Origin: Paenibacillus dendrobii
GTDB taxonomy: Bacteria > Bacillota > Bacilli > Paenibacillales > Paenibacillaceae
NCBI RefSeq assembly: GCF_009807035.1
Contig: NZ_WUBI01000005.1
Coordinates: forward strand, 237,624 to 301,623
Length of the DNA stretch: 64,000 bases
Reading direction: 5' to 3'
The notes below the pieces were generated by a model. The model had not been told where the DNA came from. It did no database searches and saw nothing but the letters and a program-made list of their open reading frames with translations. This document shows, one piece after another, positions 25,067-32,680 of the stretch. A program made the position numbers and the translations under genes. Every line of letters begins with the position of its first letter. The stretch's first letter is position 1.

Positions 25067-26983
25067 TCATGATGACAGGGTCTCCCCGCCGCTCGCGGCA
25101 GGAAAACGAACGATAACTTCCGTCCCCACTCCTTTTTTACTATGAAATGTCAATTCCCCCCTCATCACTTCGATAATGCGGAACGTCACCATCAGACCCA
25201 AGCCCGTTCCTTTCGTTTTGTTTGAAAAATACGGTTCGCCCAGCCTGGCCATTTCTGCCGGCTCCATTCCCTCTCCATTGTCACGAATATGAATGACGAC
25301 TTCCTCTTGCTCCATATAGGCCCAGATATGAATCTGTCCGTCTTCCTGAAGCGCTTCGATACTATTTTTCACGATGTTGATAAAAGCCTGTTTAAATTTT
25401 GACGAATTCCCTTCAATATATAAACCCTTAGGAATTCTCGATGTCATTTTACTGCCTTGAAAGTTGGCAAGAGGAACCAGAATGCCTTCGATATGCCGGA
25501 ACTCGTCAGAAAGCTCCAGCAGCTGCACATGATCGATTTCCGGTTTGGCGAAGGTCAGAAAATCGGTAATGATGCTTGAAGCCCGGTCGAGTTCTTTTAA
25601 AGCAAGCGTGATATATTCCCTATCCTTATTCTGGGATTTCCCCTGCAGCAGTTGGAGAAAACCTCGGGTCACCTGCAACGGATTCCGCACCTCATGCGCT
25701 ACGGATGCGGCAAGCTCGCTGATAATCTCCATTTTTTCGGACCGCTGAAGCTCCCTGTTAAACATTTCGAGTTCCCTGGAGTATACCAGAATTTGCTGAT
25801 GATTCTTGGCAAACTTCTGACCAAGGACCGCGATGAGCGCGATTGCGAATCCAAGCACGCCCCATTTCCACCATACCAGCTCGTAGCTCCCTTGGCTTGC
25901 CATGAAGCAGATCATTTCGATCAGAACCGTAAGGCCGAACACGCCGAATCCCAGCGTAAAAACAAGCGCATCCCGGCTGCCTTTGACCGTATAGGCAATC
26001 GCGCTCCCTACGACCAGGATAATCTGTAGAATGATCAAGTACCCAAGAATTTTGACCGAGAACAAATAATATAAGTCAAAATAACGGTCTTTCATCAGGA
26101 CATTCATGGCCATAAACCCTAAGCAAAACAGGGAATAAACCATTTGGAACTTGCGGAAATGTCTGATGATCTGCTTGTATCCTGCTCCAACCGTCTTCTC
26201 AAAATAATAGGTCAGGGACGGCAGCAATGTCAGGAGTGCCAAATCATATACGATCAGAAACACTTCTCCATAACCGGTGAAAAGACTGTATAACAGCGGA
26301 GAATATGTTAGTATCATGGCTCCAATGGACAACAGAACGAGCATTAAAGCCAGCCAGCTGACCAGTTGGCTTTTTCGCATGAACAATGCGGCAATCAGCA
26401 TGACCAGGCCGAGAAAAATCATGGAGCTGCCCAAAATCAGATCATCCAGATATGATTTCACATATTGCGTAAGCAGTTTTTGATAATCACCGTACACAAC
26501 TTCTCCTTGAAGGCCCATCCGGTCCTTTTCCGCCAACACCTGTATGTACAGCGTTTTCCCCGCATCCCCGGCATTCAGCGGAAGCAGTATTTTACTGTCG
26601 TCATACATATAGCTGCGATTCTGTTCATATCTTTCATGCCCATCAAGATAAATGATAATATGCCGTCCGTAAATTTTTTTCAGCAGCAATGCTGATGAAT
26701 CGGACTGAAGCTCGGGAAGAACGGTTTTATACCAAGCATCCTGGTTCTGCTGGTCTCGAGCCGGCAAGTTGTTCAGGGAATTCAGTCTCACCCAGCCGCC
26801 CCGATCCTGAGAAGGTGATTCTATCAGACCTGCTGCCGTGTTTGGCTGTTCCCATTTGAAATCCCATCCGGCAATTGGCGGGTAACCCGTATCTTGCGCC
26901 GCAAAAACGGAAACAGGAATCCAGAGAGAGATCAACGTCAAGGCAAGAACAAGCGCCACGGCCGTTTTGCTTACAATTTTCAT
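25067..26983 (-). CDS. Orphan sensor histidine kinase, sporulation-kinase-like
   Basis: 638 residues. A cleavable-type N-terminus (1-29) leads to an extracytoplasmic beta-rich region (~30-175). Seven membrane helices (~180-395) follow, a 7TMR-DISM arrangement. A short coiled linker then joins the HisKA domain with His430 in AHEVRNPLQVTRGFLQLL and an HATPase_c domain (N box NIVKNSIEAL, G boxes DNGEGM and GTGLGL). The HEIRNPL-x5-GFLQ signature around the histidine is the one I know from Bacillus KinA-KinE, which feed the Spo0F/Spo0A phosphorelay. No response regulator is adjacent, fitting an orphan kinase. ATG 26983 follows AGAGGTG. Confidence 0.87.
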   Translation of the reverse strand: MKIVSKTAVALVLALTLISLWIPVSVFAAQDTGYPPIAGWDFKWEQPNTAAGLIESPSQDRGGWVRLNSLNNLPARDQQNQDAWYKTVLPELQSDSSALLLKKIYGRHIIIYLDGHERYEQNRSYMYDDSKILLPLNAGDAGKTLYIQVLAEKDRMGLQGEVVYGDYQKLLTQYVKSYLDDLILGSSMIFLGLVMLIAALFMRKSQLVSWLALMLVLLSIGAMILTYSPLLYSLFTGYGEVFLIVYDLALLTLLPSLTYYFEKTVGAGYKQIIRHFRKFQMVYSLFCLGFMAMNVLMKDRYFDLYYLFSVKILGYLIILQIILVVGSAIAYTVKGSRDALVFTLGFGVFGLTVLIEMICFMASQGSYELVWWKWGVLGFAIALIAVLGQKFAKNHQQILVYSRELEMFNRELQRSEKMEIISELAASVAHEVRNPLQVTRGFLQLLQGKSQNKDREYITLALKELDRASSIITDFLTFAKPEIDHVQLLELSDEFRHIEGILVPLANFQGSKMTSRIPKGLYIEGNSSKFKQAFINIVKNSIEALQEDGQIHIWAYMEQEEVVIHIRDNGEGMEPAEMARLGEPYFSNKTKGTGLGLMVTFRIIEVMRGELTFHSKKGVGTEVIVRFPAASGGETLSS

Positions 26984-27213
26984 AGAACACCTCTGATAGT
27001 CATTTCATACTCTATGAAGCGAAAGATATATTCACTTAATGCGCAAATCTCTGGACCTATTATGTAATATTTCGACATTTTTCGCAATTTATCTATAAAC
27101 GTCTGCCTTACTCCCCTCCCCTTATTCCGCTGTTTCAGCAGCATAACCTTTGTTTATTTATGTACCAAGCGGAATAAATTTCCTGAAATACGAGCGAAGG
27201 AGGAGAAACAGCC

Positions 27214-27378
27214 ATGCGTGAACCTCATCAGCAAAATGTCGAGGTGGACCGAACGGAAGTTCATAAAAAAACGGATTCCAGTTTGGTGGCCGCCACGTTT
27301 ATTAAGTATGCAGCGTACATCATTATCTTTTTCGGATTTCTCTACTTCCTGATCAGATATGTGTTTCCTAAATTTTAG
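27214..27378 (+). CDS. Small membrane protein (54 aa)
   Basis: ATG 27214 follows an excellent AAGGAGGAG, and TAG is at 27376-27378. The first 25 residues are polar (REPHQQNVEVDRTEVHKK). The rest is an aromatic-rich membrane helix (YAAYIIIFFGFLYFLIRYVF). A terminator with a T7 run lies 30 bases downstream, so this is a complete small transcription unit. I recognise no family. Confidence 0.7.
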   Translation: MREPHQQNVEVDRTEVHKKTDSSLVAATFIKYAAYIIIFFGFLYFLIRYVFPKF

Positions 27379-27406
27379 TCGCTCGAATAGAGTGGCGGAA
27401 GTACTT

Positions 27407-27436
27407 CCCGAGACCTCTGGTCCCGGGGATTTTTTT
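27407..27436 (+). terminator. Intrinsic terminator of the 54-residue gene
   Basis: CCCGAGACC-TCT-GGTCCCGGG with one A/C mismatch, then a T7 run on the plus strand. Confidence 0.8.
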
Positions 27437-27526
27437 CTACTTTTATCCATAGAGGACGGCAAGGTTTATTCTCACCCGTTTAGGGTAAGGGTAAGGTATG
27501 AATGATTACTGAAGGAGATGAGAATA

Positions 27527-27919
27527 ATGTCCGAATATAAAACAGAGGCCGACCTGGCATATGAACGCTATGACAATGCCGGAGAGCCGCCGCTGGAAGA
27601 GGGACTTCCGGAAGATGATTTCCGTGAAGTGAATACGCAAACAGTTCAAAGCATCACGCAAGAGCCGGGAGCGGCTGATGTCGAGTTCTACACTCGCTCC
27701 GAATGGAGCCCGCAGTTAGGGACGCGGTATCCGGAGAATACAGGTGAATATCCGGACCCTGCGGGCGTAAATGATCTAAGTGACGAAGATACGGAACTGG
27801 AGGATATTCCCGATGCAGATGATATCCAGGAAGACAGTCCGGTTGACCCTTCCGCAATGATCGAGGATATGCACGGAACGGATTTGATCAATGGATACGA
27901 CGGGGATGATTCCGAATAA
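27527..27919 (+). CDS. Acidic, probably disordered protein of unknown function
   Basis: 130 residues, very rich in Asp, Glu, Pro and Gly, with almost no hydrophobic core. The C-terminal half is close to a polyanion (DEDTELEDIPDADDIQ). ATG 27527 is set by GAAGGAGATG 7 bases upstream; an ATG at 27518 overlaps the binding site itself. Such proteins are common in spore-formers, but I cannot name a family. A terminator at 27930-27961 follows. Confidence 0.75.
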   Translation: MSEYKTEADLAYERYDNAGEPPLEEGLPEDDFREVNTQTVQSITQEPGAADVEFYTRSEWSPQLGTRYPENTGEYPDPAGVNDLSDEDTELEDIPDADDIQEDSPVDPSAMIEDMHGTDLINGYDGDDSE

Positions 27920-27929
27920 ATATAGGAAT

Positions 27930-27961
27930 AAACGGGCTCCATGAATGGAGTCCGTTTATTT
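27930..27961. terminator. Bidirectional terminator
   Basis: AAACGGGCTCC / GGAGTCCGTTT with one mismatch and a 6-base loop, then TATTTTC on the plus strand, between two convergent genes. Confidence 0.8.
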
Positions 27962-27968
27962 TCATTCT

Positions 27969-29003
27969 TTATGCAAAACCAAGGACGTGTATCAAAGCAT
28001 AGCCCATGATCGCCAATATAACCGACCCCATCAGCCCGGCTGCAAAAGGCTTCACCCCTTTGCGGCGGAAAAAGGCAAAATCAACGTTGAGGCCAAGCCC
28101 CGCCATCGCCATGGCGATGAGGATATAGGCAAGATTAATGATCTGCGTGGTCACTGCATGCGGAATGATGCCAAGTGAATTGACTCCGCTCATCAGCAGG
28201 AAGCCCAGCACGAACCATGGAATTTGTATTTTGCTTTTTTGATGCGTTTTCTCTTCTTGTCTCCGGCTGGCCCAGTATCCCACGCACAGCGAGACCGGTA
28301 CCAGAAGCGCTACTCTCGTCAATTTAACGATAACAGCCATATCCTCCGCTTCTTTGCCGCCTGGCGCCGCCGCAGCAATCGCATGCGCGACCTCGTGCAG
28401 CGTGCCTCCCGCAAATGCCCCGTAACCCGTTGGTGTAAGTCCCAGAAAAGGATATAGTCCTACATAAATCAAGGTAAACAGTGTGCCCAGAATAGCAACC
28501 GTGGCTGCGCTGACCGCCGTTTCCTGATCTTTTGCTTTTATCAGCGGCGCAATGGCTACGACGGCAGCCGCACCGCAAATGGCCGTTCCGCATGCCGTCA
28601 TCAGCGACATCGTACGGTCCACCTTTAACAGCCTTGCGAGTCCATATACGATAAAGATCGTCACCGTAATATTTACCGCAGCCAGCAACACGACTTTAGG
28701 ACCGGCATGAGCGATATCCATCAGATTCAGCCGCATTCCGAGCAGGATGATCCCGAAGCGAAGCAGCTTTTTATTCGAAAAGGAAACCCCTGGCATGATA
28801 TATTCCGGAACACCGACCGCTGCCCTGTAGATCATCCCAAGAATGATGGCCAGAACCAGCTGCCCCATAATGCTAAGGAAAGGAAACAACGATAATCCCT
28901 TGGCGAGCAACGATAAAATCAGCGTAAGCCCAATCCCTAATATGAATGCGTTTGTCTTTCTCTTTCTGCGTGGCACCGCAGAATCCTGTGAAATCATTGG
29001 CAT
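27969..29003 (-). CDS. YeiH family putative transporter (UPF0324)
   Basis: A 344-residue membrane protein with about ten helices. The segments GIILLGMRLNLMDI, TACGTAICGAAAVVAIAPLI and GTLHEVAHAIAAA are hallmarks of the YeiH/UPF0324 family, often annotated as putative sulfate exporters. ATG 29003 (third codon of a slightly longer frame) has AAAGGGG 6 bases upstream. In many bacteria yeiH sits divergent from a LysR gene; here a LysR gene lies ~520 bases away in divergent orientation with a small XRE repressor gene between them. The transported compound is not established. Confidence 0.87.
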   Translation of the reverse strand: MPMISQDSAVPRRKRKTNAFILGIGLTLILSLLAKGLSLFPFLSIMGQLVLAIILGMIYRAAVGVPEYIMPGVSFSNKKLLRFGIILLGMRLNLMDIAHAGPKVVLLAAVNITVTIFIVYGLARLLKVDRTMSLMTACGTAICGAAAVVAIAPLIKAKDQETAVSAATVAILGTLFTLIYVGLYPFLGLTPTGYGAFAGGTLHEVAHAIAAAAPGGKEAEDMAVIVKLTRVALLVPVSLCVGYWASRRQEEKTHQKSKIQIPWFVLGFLLMSGVNSLGIIPHAVTTQIINLAYILIAMAMAGLGLNVDFAFFRRKGVKPFAAGLMGSVILAIMGYALIHVLGFA

Positions 29004-29153
29004 TGCCATCCCCTTTGTCTTAACTCAGTTGTTCTTATAAGCTCACTATAAGGTTGACAGCTCAGGAAGTGAAATACCGATTTGCTATCTCTATCATGAG
29101 GAAAACTTATGGTCATAAGGATTCTCGTTCCAGTCCAACTTTATTCGATGGAA

Positions 29154-29194
29154 TGTAACATATAAATCACATAATGTAATATATATGTTACAAT
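29154..29194 (+). promoter_or_regulatory. XRE promoter with nested inverted repeats
   Basis: TGTAACATAT (29154-29163) and its exact complement ATATGTTACA (29183-29192) are separated by 19 bases. A second TGTAA inside the spacer pairs with the same right arm. The right arm overlaps a TACAAT -10 hexamer (29189-29194). This is the usual geometry of an autorepressed Xre-type gene. Confidence 0.55.
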
Positions 29195-29221
29195 ACACGT
29201 ATTAGGAGGTGCCCATTCTCT

Positions 29222-29434
29222 TTGATGAACCGAGTCAAATTAGCGCGTGTTCAAGCAGGTCTAACTCAGCAGCAGCTGGCAGACAAAACCGGCGTAACCC
29301 GCCAAACCATCAGTCTAATCGAAAAGGGAACGTACAATCCATCATTAAAATTATGCCTGGACATTTGCTATGCCCTGAACCGGAAACTCGATGATCTGTT
29401 TTGGGTAGATTCAGGAGGGAATGCGAAGGAATAA
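29222..29434 (+). CDS. Small XRE-family HTH regulator
   Basis: A 70-residue protein that is essentially one Cro/C1-type helix-turn-helix (LARVQAGLTQQQLADKTGVTRQTISLIEKGTYNPSL). The ending LNRKLDDLFWVD is typical of stand-alone Bacillus-type XRE repressors. AGGAGGTG is 10 bases before TTG 29222; ATG 29225 is an equally possible start. A palindrome overlapping the promoter suggests autoregulation. No membrane partner (often a DUF2178-type protein) is next to it. Confidence 0.87.
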   Translation: MMNRVKLARVQAGLTQQQLADKTGVTRQTISLIEKGTYNPSLKLCLDICYALNRKLDDLFWVDSGGNAKE

Positions 29435-29525
29435 GCTTGATCACGAAAGTGAACCAAAAAACAAAAAAAGGATCTAGGGATGAGACCCTGAAGTCAAACC
29501 CCGCAGATTACCGGAGGTAAGCATC

Positions 29526-30416
29526 ATGATTACGGATACATTAAAAGTGTTTGTTACGGTGGCCGAACAGCGGAATTTCTCCCAGGCCGCAAAGCTGCTT
29601 AATCTGTCACAGCCGGGCGTGAGCCTGCACATCCGCAATCTGGAAAATGAGCTGGGAGCCAAACTGATGCATCGCACTCCAAAGCTTGTCAAACTAACGG
29701 AAGCCGGTGAAATCTTATTCGGTAAAGCGCAGCAGATTCTTGCTCTGTACGAAGAAGCGAAGCAGGATATACATATGTTAAGGGATGAAGTTACCGGTTC
29801 CTTGTCGATGGGAGCCAGCTTTACAATCGGGGAATATATTTTGCCGAGAGTGCTTGCGGAGTATGCCCAGCAATATCCGCTTGTGGACGTGCAGGTCCAT
29901 ATCAGCAATTCGGACAATATTTTGCAGGATATCCGTGCGGGACGATTCCATATCGGTCTGGTTGAAGGACAGGTAGATGCCAAAGATCTTCAGGTCACCA
30001 CCTTTATGAAAGACGAGATGGTCCTGATTGCCTCCCCGGATCATCCGCTCTCCTCCGGAAAAGCCGTGGACTTAAGCCAGCTTCAGGGGCAAATATGGGT
30101 GATGCGGGAGACGGGATCGGGCACGCGAACATACAGCGACAGATTGATTCAGGATGGAGGATTGTCCGTCAAGCGCAGTTTTGTGTTTAACAGCAGCCAG
30201 GGAGTCAAGGAAGCCGCAGCCTGCGGTCTGGGAATTGCATTGCTGTCGCGCTGGGTCGTCCGCAAGGAACTCGAAAGCGGCGAGCTGCGTGAGGTTCCCA
30301 TCCGGGGAATGCAGATCAGCCGGGATCTCTCCCTGCTGCAAAGCAAGGATGAACCGGCTGTCATGGCGGTGCTGAAGTTTATACAGGCGTTAACTCAAAA
30401 CGTGCAGTCCCTTTAA
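29526..30416 (+). CDS. LysR family transcriptional regulator
   Basis: 296 residues. The N-terminal wHTH has FVTVAEQRNFSQAAKLLNLSQPGVSLHIRNLENELG. A linker helix and the periplasmic-binding-protein-like effector domain (about 90-295) follow, with the subdomain I start GSLSMGASFTIGEYILPRVL. This start and the MRETGSGTRTY motif are shared by the CysL/YeiE branch, which senses sulfur-related or formate/selenium-related anions. ATG 29526 follows GGAGGTAAGC. It may control the divergent YeiH transporter or the convergent formate/nitrite channel, whose stop codon overlaps its own by four bases. Confidence 0.88.
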   Translation: MITDTLKVFVTVAEQRNFSQAAKLLNLSQPGVSLHIRNLENELGAKLMHRTPKLVKLTEAGEILFGKAQQILALYEEAKQDIHMLRDEVTGSLSMGASFTIGEYILPRVLAEYAQQYPLVDVQVHISNSDNILQDIRAGRFHIGLVEGQVDAKDLQVTTFMKDEMVLIASPDHPLSSGKAVDLSQLQGQIWVMRETGSGTRTYSDRLIQDGGLSVKRSFVFNSSQGVKEAAACGLGIALLSRWVVRKELESGELREVPIRGMQISRDLSLLQSKDEPAVMAVLKFIQALTQNVQSL

Positions 30417-31228
30417 GCGGATTTCTGGCTTTCCTGTTGCTTTGGAAGGGCAGCCGAGCCGGCAGGCTGGCGGTAAGCGACGAAATAGGCTCCGGCTACG
30501 AACAACGCTCCGCCGACCAGGTTGCCGAGGAATACGGCGCTAAAGTTCGGGAAGTATTGTCCCCAAGTCATTTGCCCTGCGAAAATTGCGGCCGGAATGA
30601 CGAACATATTCGCCACAACGTGCTGGAAGCCGATGGCCACGAACGCCATAACCGGGAACCAGATGCCGGCGATTTTACCGGAAAAGTCCTTCGCCCCGTA
30701 GGCGAGCCATACAGCAAGACATACGAGCCAATTGCAGCCGATAGCAGACACGAACGCCTGTCCGAACGAATCCCCGATCTTGGCATTCGCAATGGCGACC
30801 GTTTTGGCAAGGAACGCCCCCTCGGTCAAACCGACGATATGCCCGAAGAAATAAGCGACGAATACCGCGCCGACGAAGTTCGCAACGGTGACCAGGATCC
30901 AGTTTTTCAGCACGGAACCAAAACCGATTTTACGCGCAAACCAAGCCATCGGCAGCGTCATCATATTGCCTGTCAGAAGTTCCCCGCCTGCAAGCACGGT
31001 CAGGATCAGTCCCACAGGGAACACGGCGGCGCCAAGGAAACCCGCCACGGAGCCCCATTCCTTCGGCGCGGTGCCGATGACGCGGATATCCAGCAGAAAG
31101 CCAAGAGCGATGAACGCTCCTGCCAAAAAGCCCAGTACCAGTAAGGCGGACAGGGACAATCTGGCCTTCTTTTCTCCGGTTTCAACAGCAATGTCTTTAA
31201 TTTGCTGTGGTGAGAAAAACGATGACAT
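30413..31228 (-). CDS. Formate/nitrite transporter (FocA/NirC family)
   Basis: A 271-residue pentameric-type anion channel. Six membrane helices and the family motifs are visible: GGELLTGNMMTLPMAW in the first half and NWLVCLAVWLAYGAKDFSGK, then FQHVVANMFVIP with the conserved HxxxN of the second half. The gene lies beside molybdenum-cofactor and formate dehydrogenase genes, so formate is the likely substrate. ATG 31228 follows GGAGG. Upstream are a promoter with a Rex/Fnr-like palindrome and a leader that contains an intrinsic terminator, both listed separately. Convergent with and overlapping the LysR gene by four bases. Confidence 0.88.
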   Translation of the reverse strand: MSSFFSPQQIKDIAVETGEKKARLSLSALLVLGFLAGAFIALGFLLDIRVIGTAPKEWGSVAGFLGAAVFPVGLILTVLAGGELLTGNMMTLPMAWFARKIGFGSVLKNWILVTVANFVGAVFVAYFFGHIVGLTEGAFLAKTVAIANAKIGDSFGQAFVSAIGCNWLVCLAVWLAYGAKDFSGKIAGIWFPVMAFVAIGFQHVVANMFVIPAAIFAGQMTWGQYFPNFSAVFLGNLVGGALFVAGAYFVAYRQPAGSAALPKQQESQKSA

Positions 31229-31277
31229 AAAATCATTCCTCCATAATCATTTCAAATTTTCTGCATCAAAACACAAC

Positions 31278-31340
31278 AAAAAAACCGCCACGAATCCATT
31301 TTTTCGCCAGAACACGAAAAAATAAGGATTTGTGCCGGTT
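31278..31340 (-). terminator. Leader terminator upstream of the formate channel gene
   Basis: On the minus strand two 15-base arms (31340-31326 and 31297-31283, two mismatches) are extended inside by TTTTTTCG/CGAAAAAA and are followed by T7 (31284-31278). The T-run ends 50 bases before the channel start codon and lies downstream of a good promoter. It is therefore placed to stop transcription before the gene. Confidence 0.65.
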
Positions 31341-31344
31341 AATT

Positions 31345-31367
31345 CTCCTACCCGTTTCCTATAGGAG
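31345..31367 (-). ncRNA. Small hairpin in the formate channel leader
   Basis: On the minus strand CTCCTA-N11-TAGGAG forms a hairpin immediately before the leader terminator. It could be part of a sensing or anti-terminating structure. No known riboswitch class was recognised. Confidence 0.4.
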
Positions 31368-31451
31368 CATCGAACTCAATCACACGTTCAAGTAATCAAT
31401 AGAGCAGCTGCAACACCTACAGCCCCTCCATTGCTATGACATTTCATACAC

Positions 31452-31503
31452 ATGATAACACAGGTCGCTTTTTTGTCAACATTGTGAACATCGACACAAT
31501 GTT
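31452..31503 (-). promoter_or_regulatory. Formate channel promoter with Rex/Fnr-like operator
   Basis: On the minus strand TTGACA (31479-31474), a 16-base spacer and TATCAT (31457-31452) form a good sigma-A promoter. Directly upstream, touching the -35, is a perfect inverted repeat with 9-base arms AACATTGTG and CACAATGTT around 8 bases (31478-31503). Its core TTGTGAACATCGACACAA resembles the Rex consensus TTGTGAAN4TTCACAA. Read as an Fnr site (TGTGA-N6-TCACA) it has one mismatch. Either would link the channel to redox state or anaerobiosis. Confidence 0.6.
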
Positions 31504-31534
31504 TTGGCATTAATCCCATACCCATATACGCAAA

Positions 31535-32548
31535 TTAGCCGCCGATCCGGGACATTTCGACTTTGGCTCCCCCGCTGCGATCCTCTTTCGTGGTTCCGCG
31601 TTCCAACGAATATTGGTCATGTCGCCCTTCCCATATAGCCACAATTTTTTCCATGATTGCCTCATCGTCCGGCTCTGAACGCAGCAGTTTGCGCAGATCA
31701 TGGCCTTTGGTGGCAAAAAGGCAAGTATAGAACATGCCGTCCGCCGAAAGTCTGCCCCGTGTGCAAGTTGAACAAAAGGCGTCGCTCACGGAGGAAATGA
31801 CGCCGATCTCGCCTTTGCCGTCCAGAAAACGGAAGCGCGATGCCACTTCCCCCGCATAATTGGGATCCACGGGCTCTAGCGGAAATTCTTTTCCGATCCG
31901 CTCCAGTATTTCCTTTTTGCTGACCACGTGCTCCCAGTCCCAGCCATTCGTATTGCCCACGTCCATGTATTCGATCATGCGCAGAATATGGCCCTTTTCG
32001 CGGAAATAGCGAACCATGGGCAGCAGCGCGTGCTCATTCACGCCCTTTTGCAAGACCATGTTGACCTTCACCAGCAGCCCCGCTTCCGCCGCAGCCTCAA
32101 TCCCTTCAAGCACCTGCTGTACGCGAGCTTTGCCGCCGTTCATCTTCATGAACGTCTCATCATCCAGAGCATCCAGGCTAACCGCCACGCGCATCAGTCC
32201 TGCGTCCTTCAGCTTGGATGCCTGCTTGGCGAGCAGGCTTCCGTTGGTCGTGAGGGCAATATCCGTAATCCCATCGATTTGGGAAATTCCAGCAATAATT
32301 TCTGGAAGCTCTTTGCGCAGAATGGGCTCACCGCCTGTTATCCGCATTTTCTGTACGCCAAGCCGCGCAAAAATCCGGGCGATCCGGATCGTTTCTTCCA
32401 CGGAAAGAATATGGTCGCGGGATAAGAACGGATAATCCTTATTGAAAATCTCCTCCGGCATGCAATAACGGCACCGGAAATTGCAGCGGTCCGTCACGGA
32501 AATCCGCAGGTCTCGAAGCACACGTTTGTAATAATCATTGGTTTCCAT
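31535..32548 (-). CDS. moaA: GTP 3',8-cyclase MoaA
   Basis: 337 residues, radical SAM enzyme for the first step of molybdenum cofactor synthesis (GTP to 3',8-cyclo-7,8-dihydro-GTP). The SAM cluster motif CNFRCRYC gives Cys22, Cys26 and Cys29. The second, MoaA-specific cluster has Cys259, Cys262 and Cys276. The C-terminus ends in the essential Gly-Gly (SRIGG). ATG 32548 follows GGAGTGAGC; a longer in-frame opening upstream overlaps fdhD and is not used. It supplies cofactor to the formate dehydrogenase encoded 2 kb away. Other moa genes are not in the window. Confidence 0.95.
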   Translation of the reverse strand: METNDYYKRVLRDLRISVTDRCNFRCRYCMPEEIFNKDYPFLSRDHILSVEETIRIARIFARLGVQKMRITGGEPILRKELPEIIAGISQIDGITDIALTTNGSLLAKQASKLKDAGLMRVAVSLDALDDETFMKMNGGKARVQQVLEGIEAAAEAGLLVKVNMVLQKGVNEHALLPMVRYFREKGHILRMIEYMDVGNTNGWDWEHVVSKKEILERIGKEFPLEPVDPNYAGEVASRFRFLDGKGEIGVISSVSDAFCSTCTRGRLSADGMFYTCLFATKGHDLRKLLRSEPDDEAIMEKIVAIWEGRHDQYSLERGTTKEDRSGGAKVEMSRIGG

Positions 32549-32655
32549 GATGCTCACTCCATTTCTGTGCGCAAAAATAGCCCCCCTCGAAGCGGAGCCT
32601 ATGCGGAAGAATGCCAATCCAAAGTCTTTGCGGAGATGCTCACAGTAAGAAGAAC

Positions 32656-32680
32656 AGCCGGATGCCTTATGCACCCGGCT
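32656..32680 (-). terminator. Hairpin after fdhD
   Basis: AGCCGG...CCGGCT, followed on the minus strand by GTTCTTCTT, overlaps the fdhD stop codon. A weak T-run suggests partial termination before moaA. Confidence 0.5.

Noticed and set aside
31229..31451. T-box riboswitch in the formate channel leader
   Set aside because: The leader has a terminator but no GGGTGGNACCGCG antiterminator sequence, no stem I AG-bulge features, and no amino-acid gene follows.
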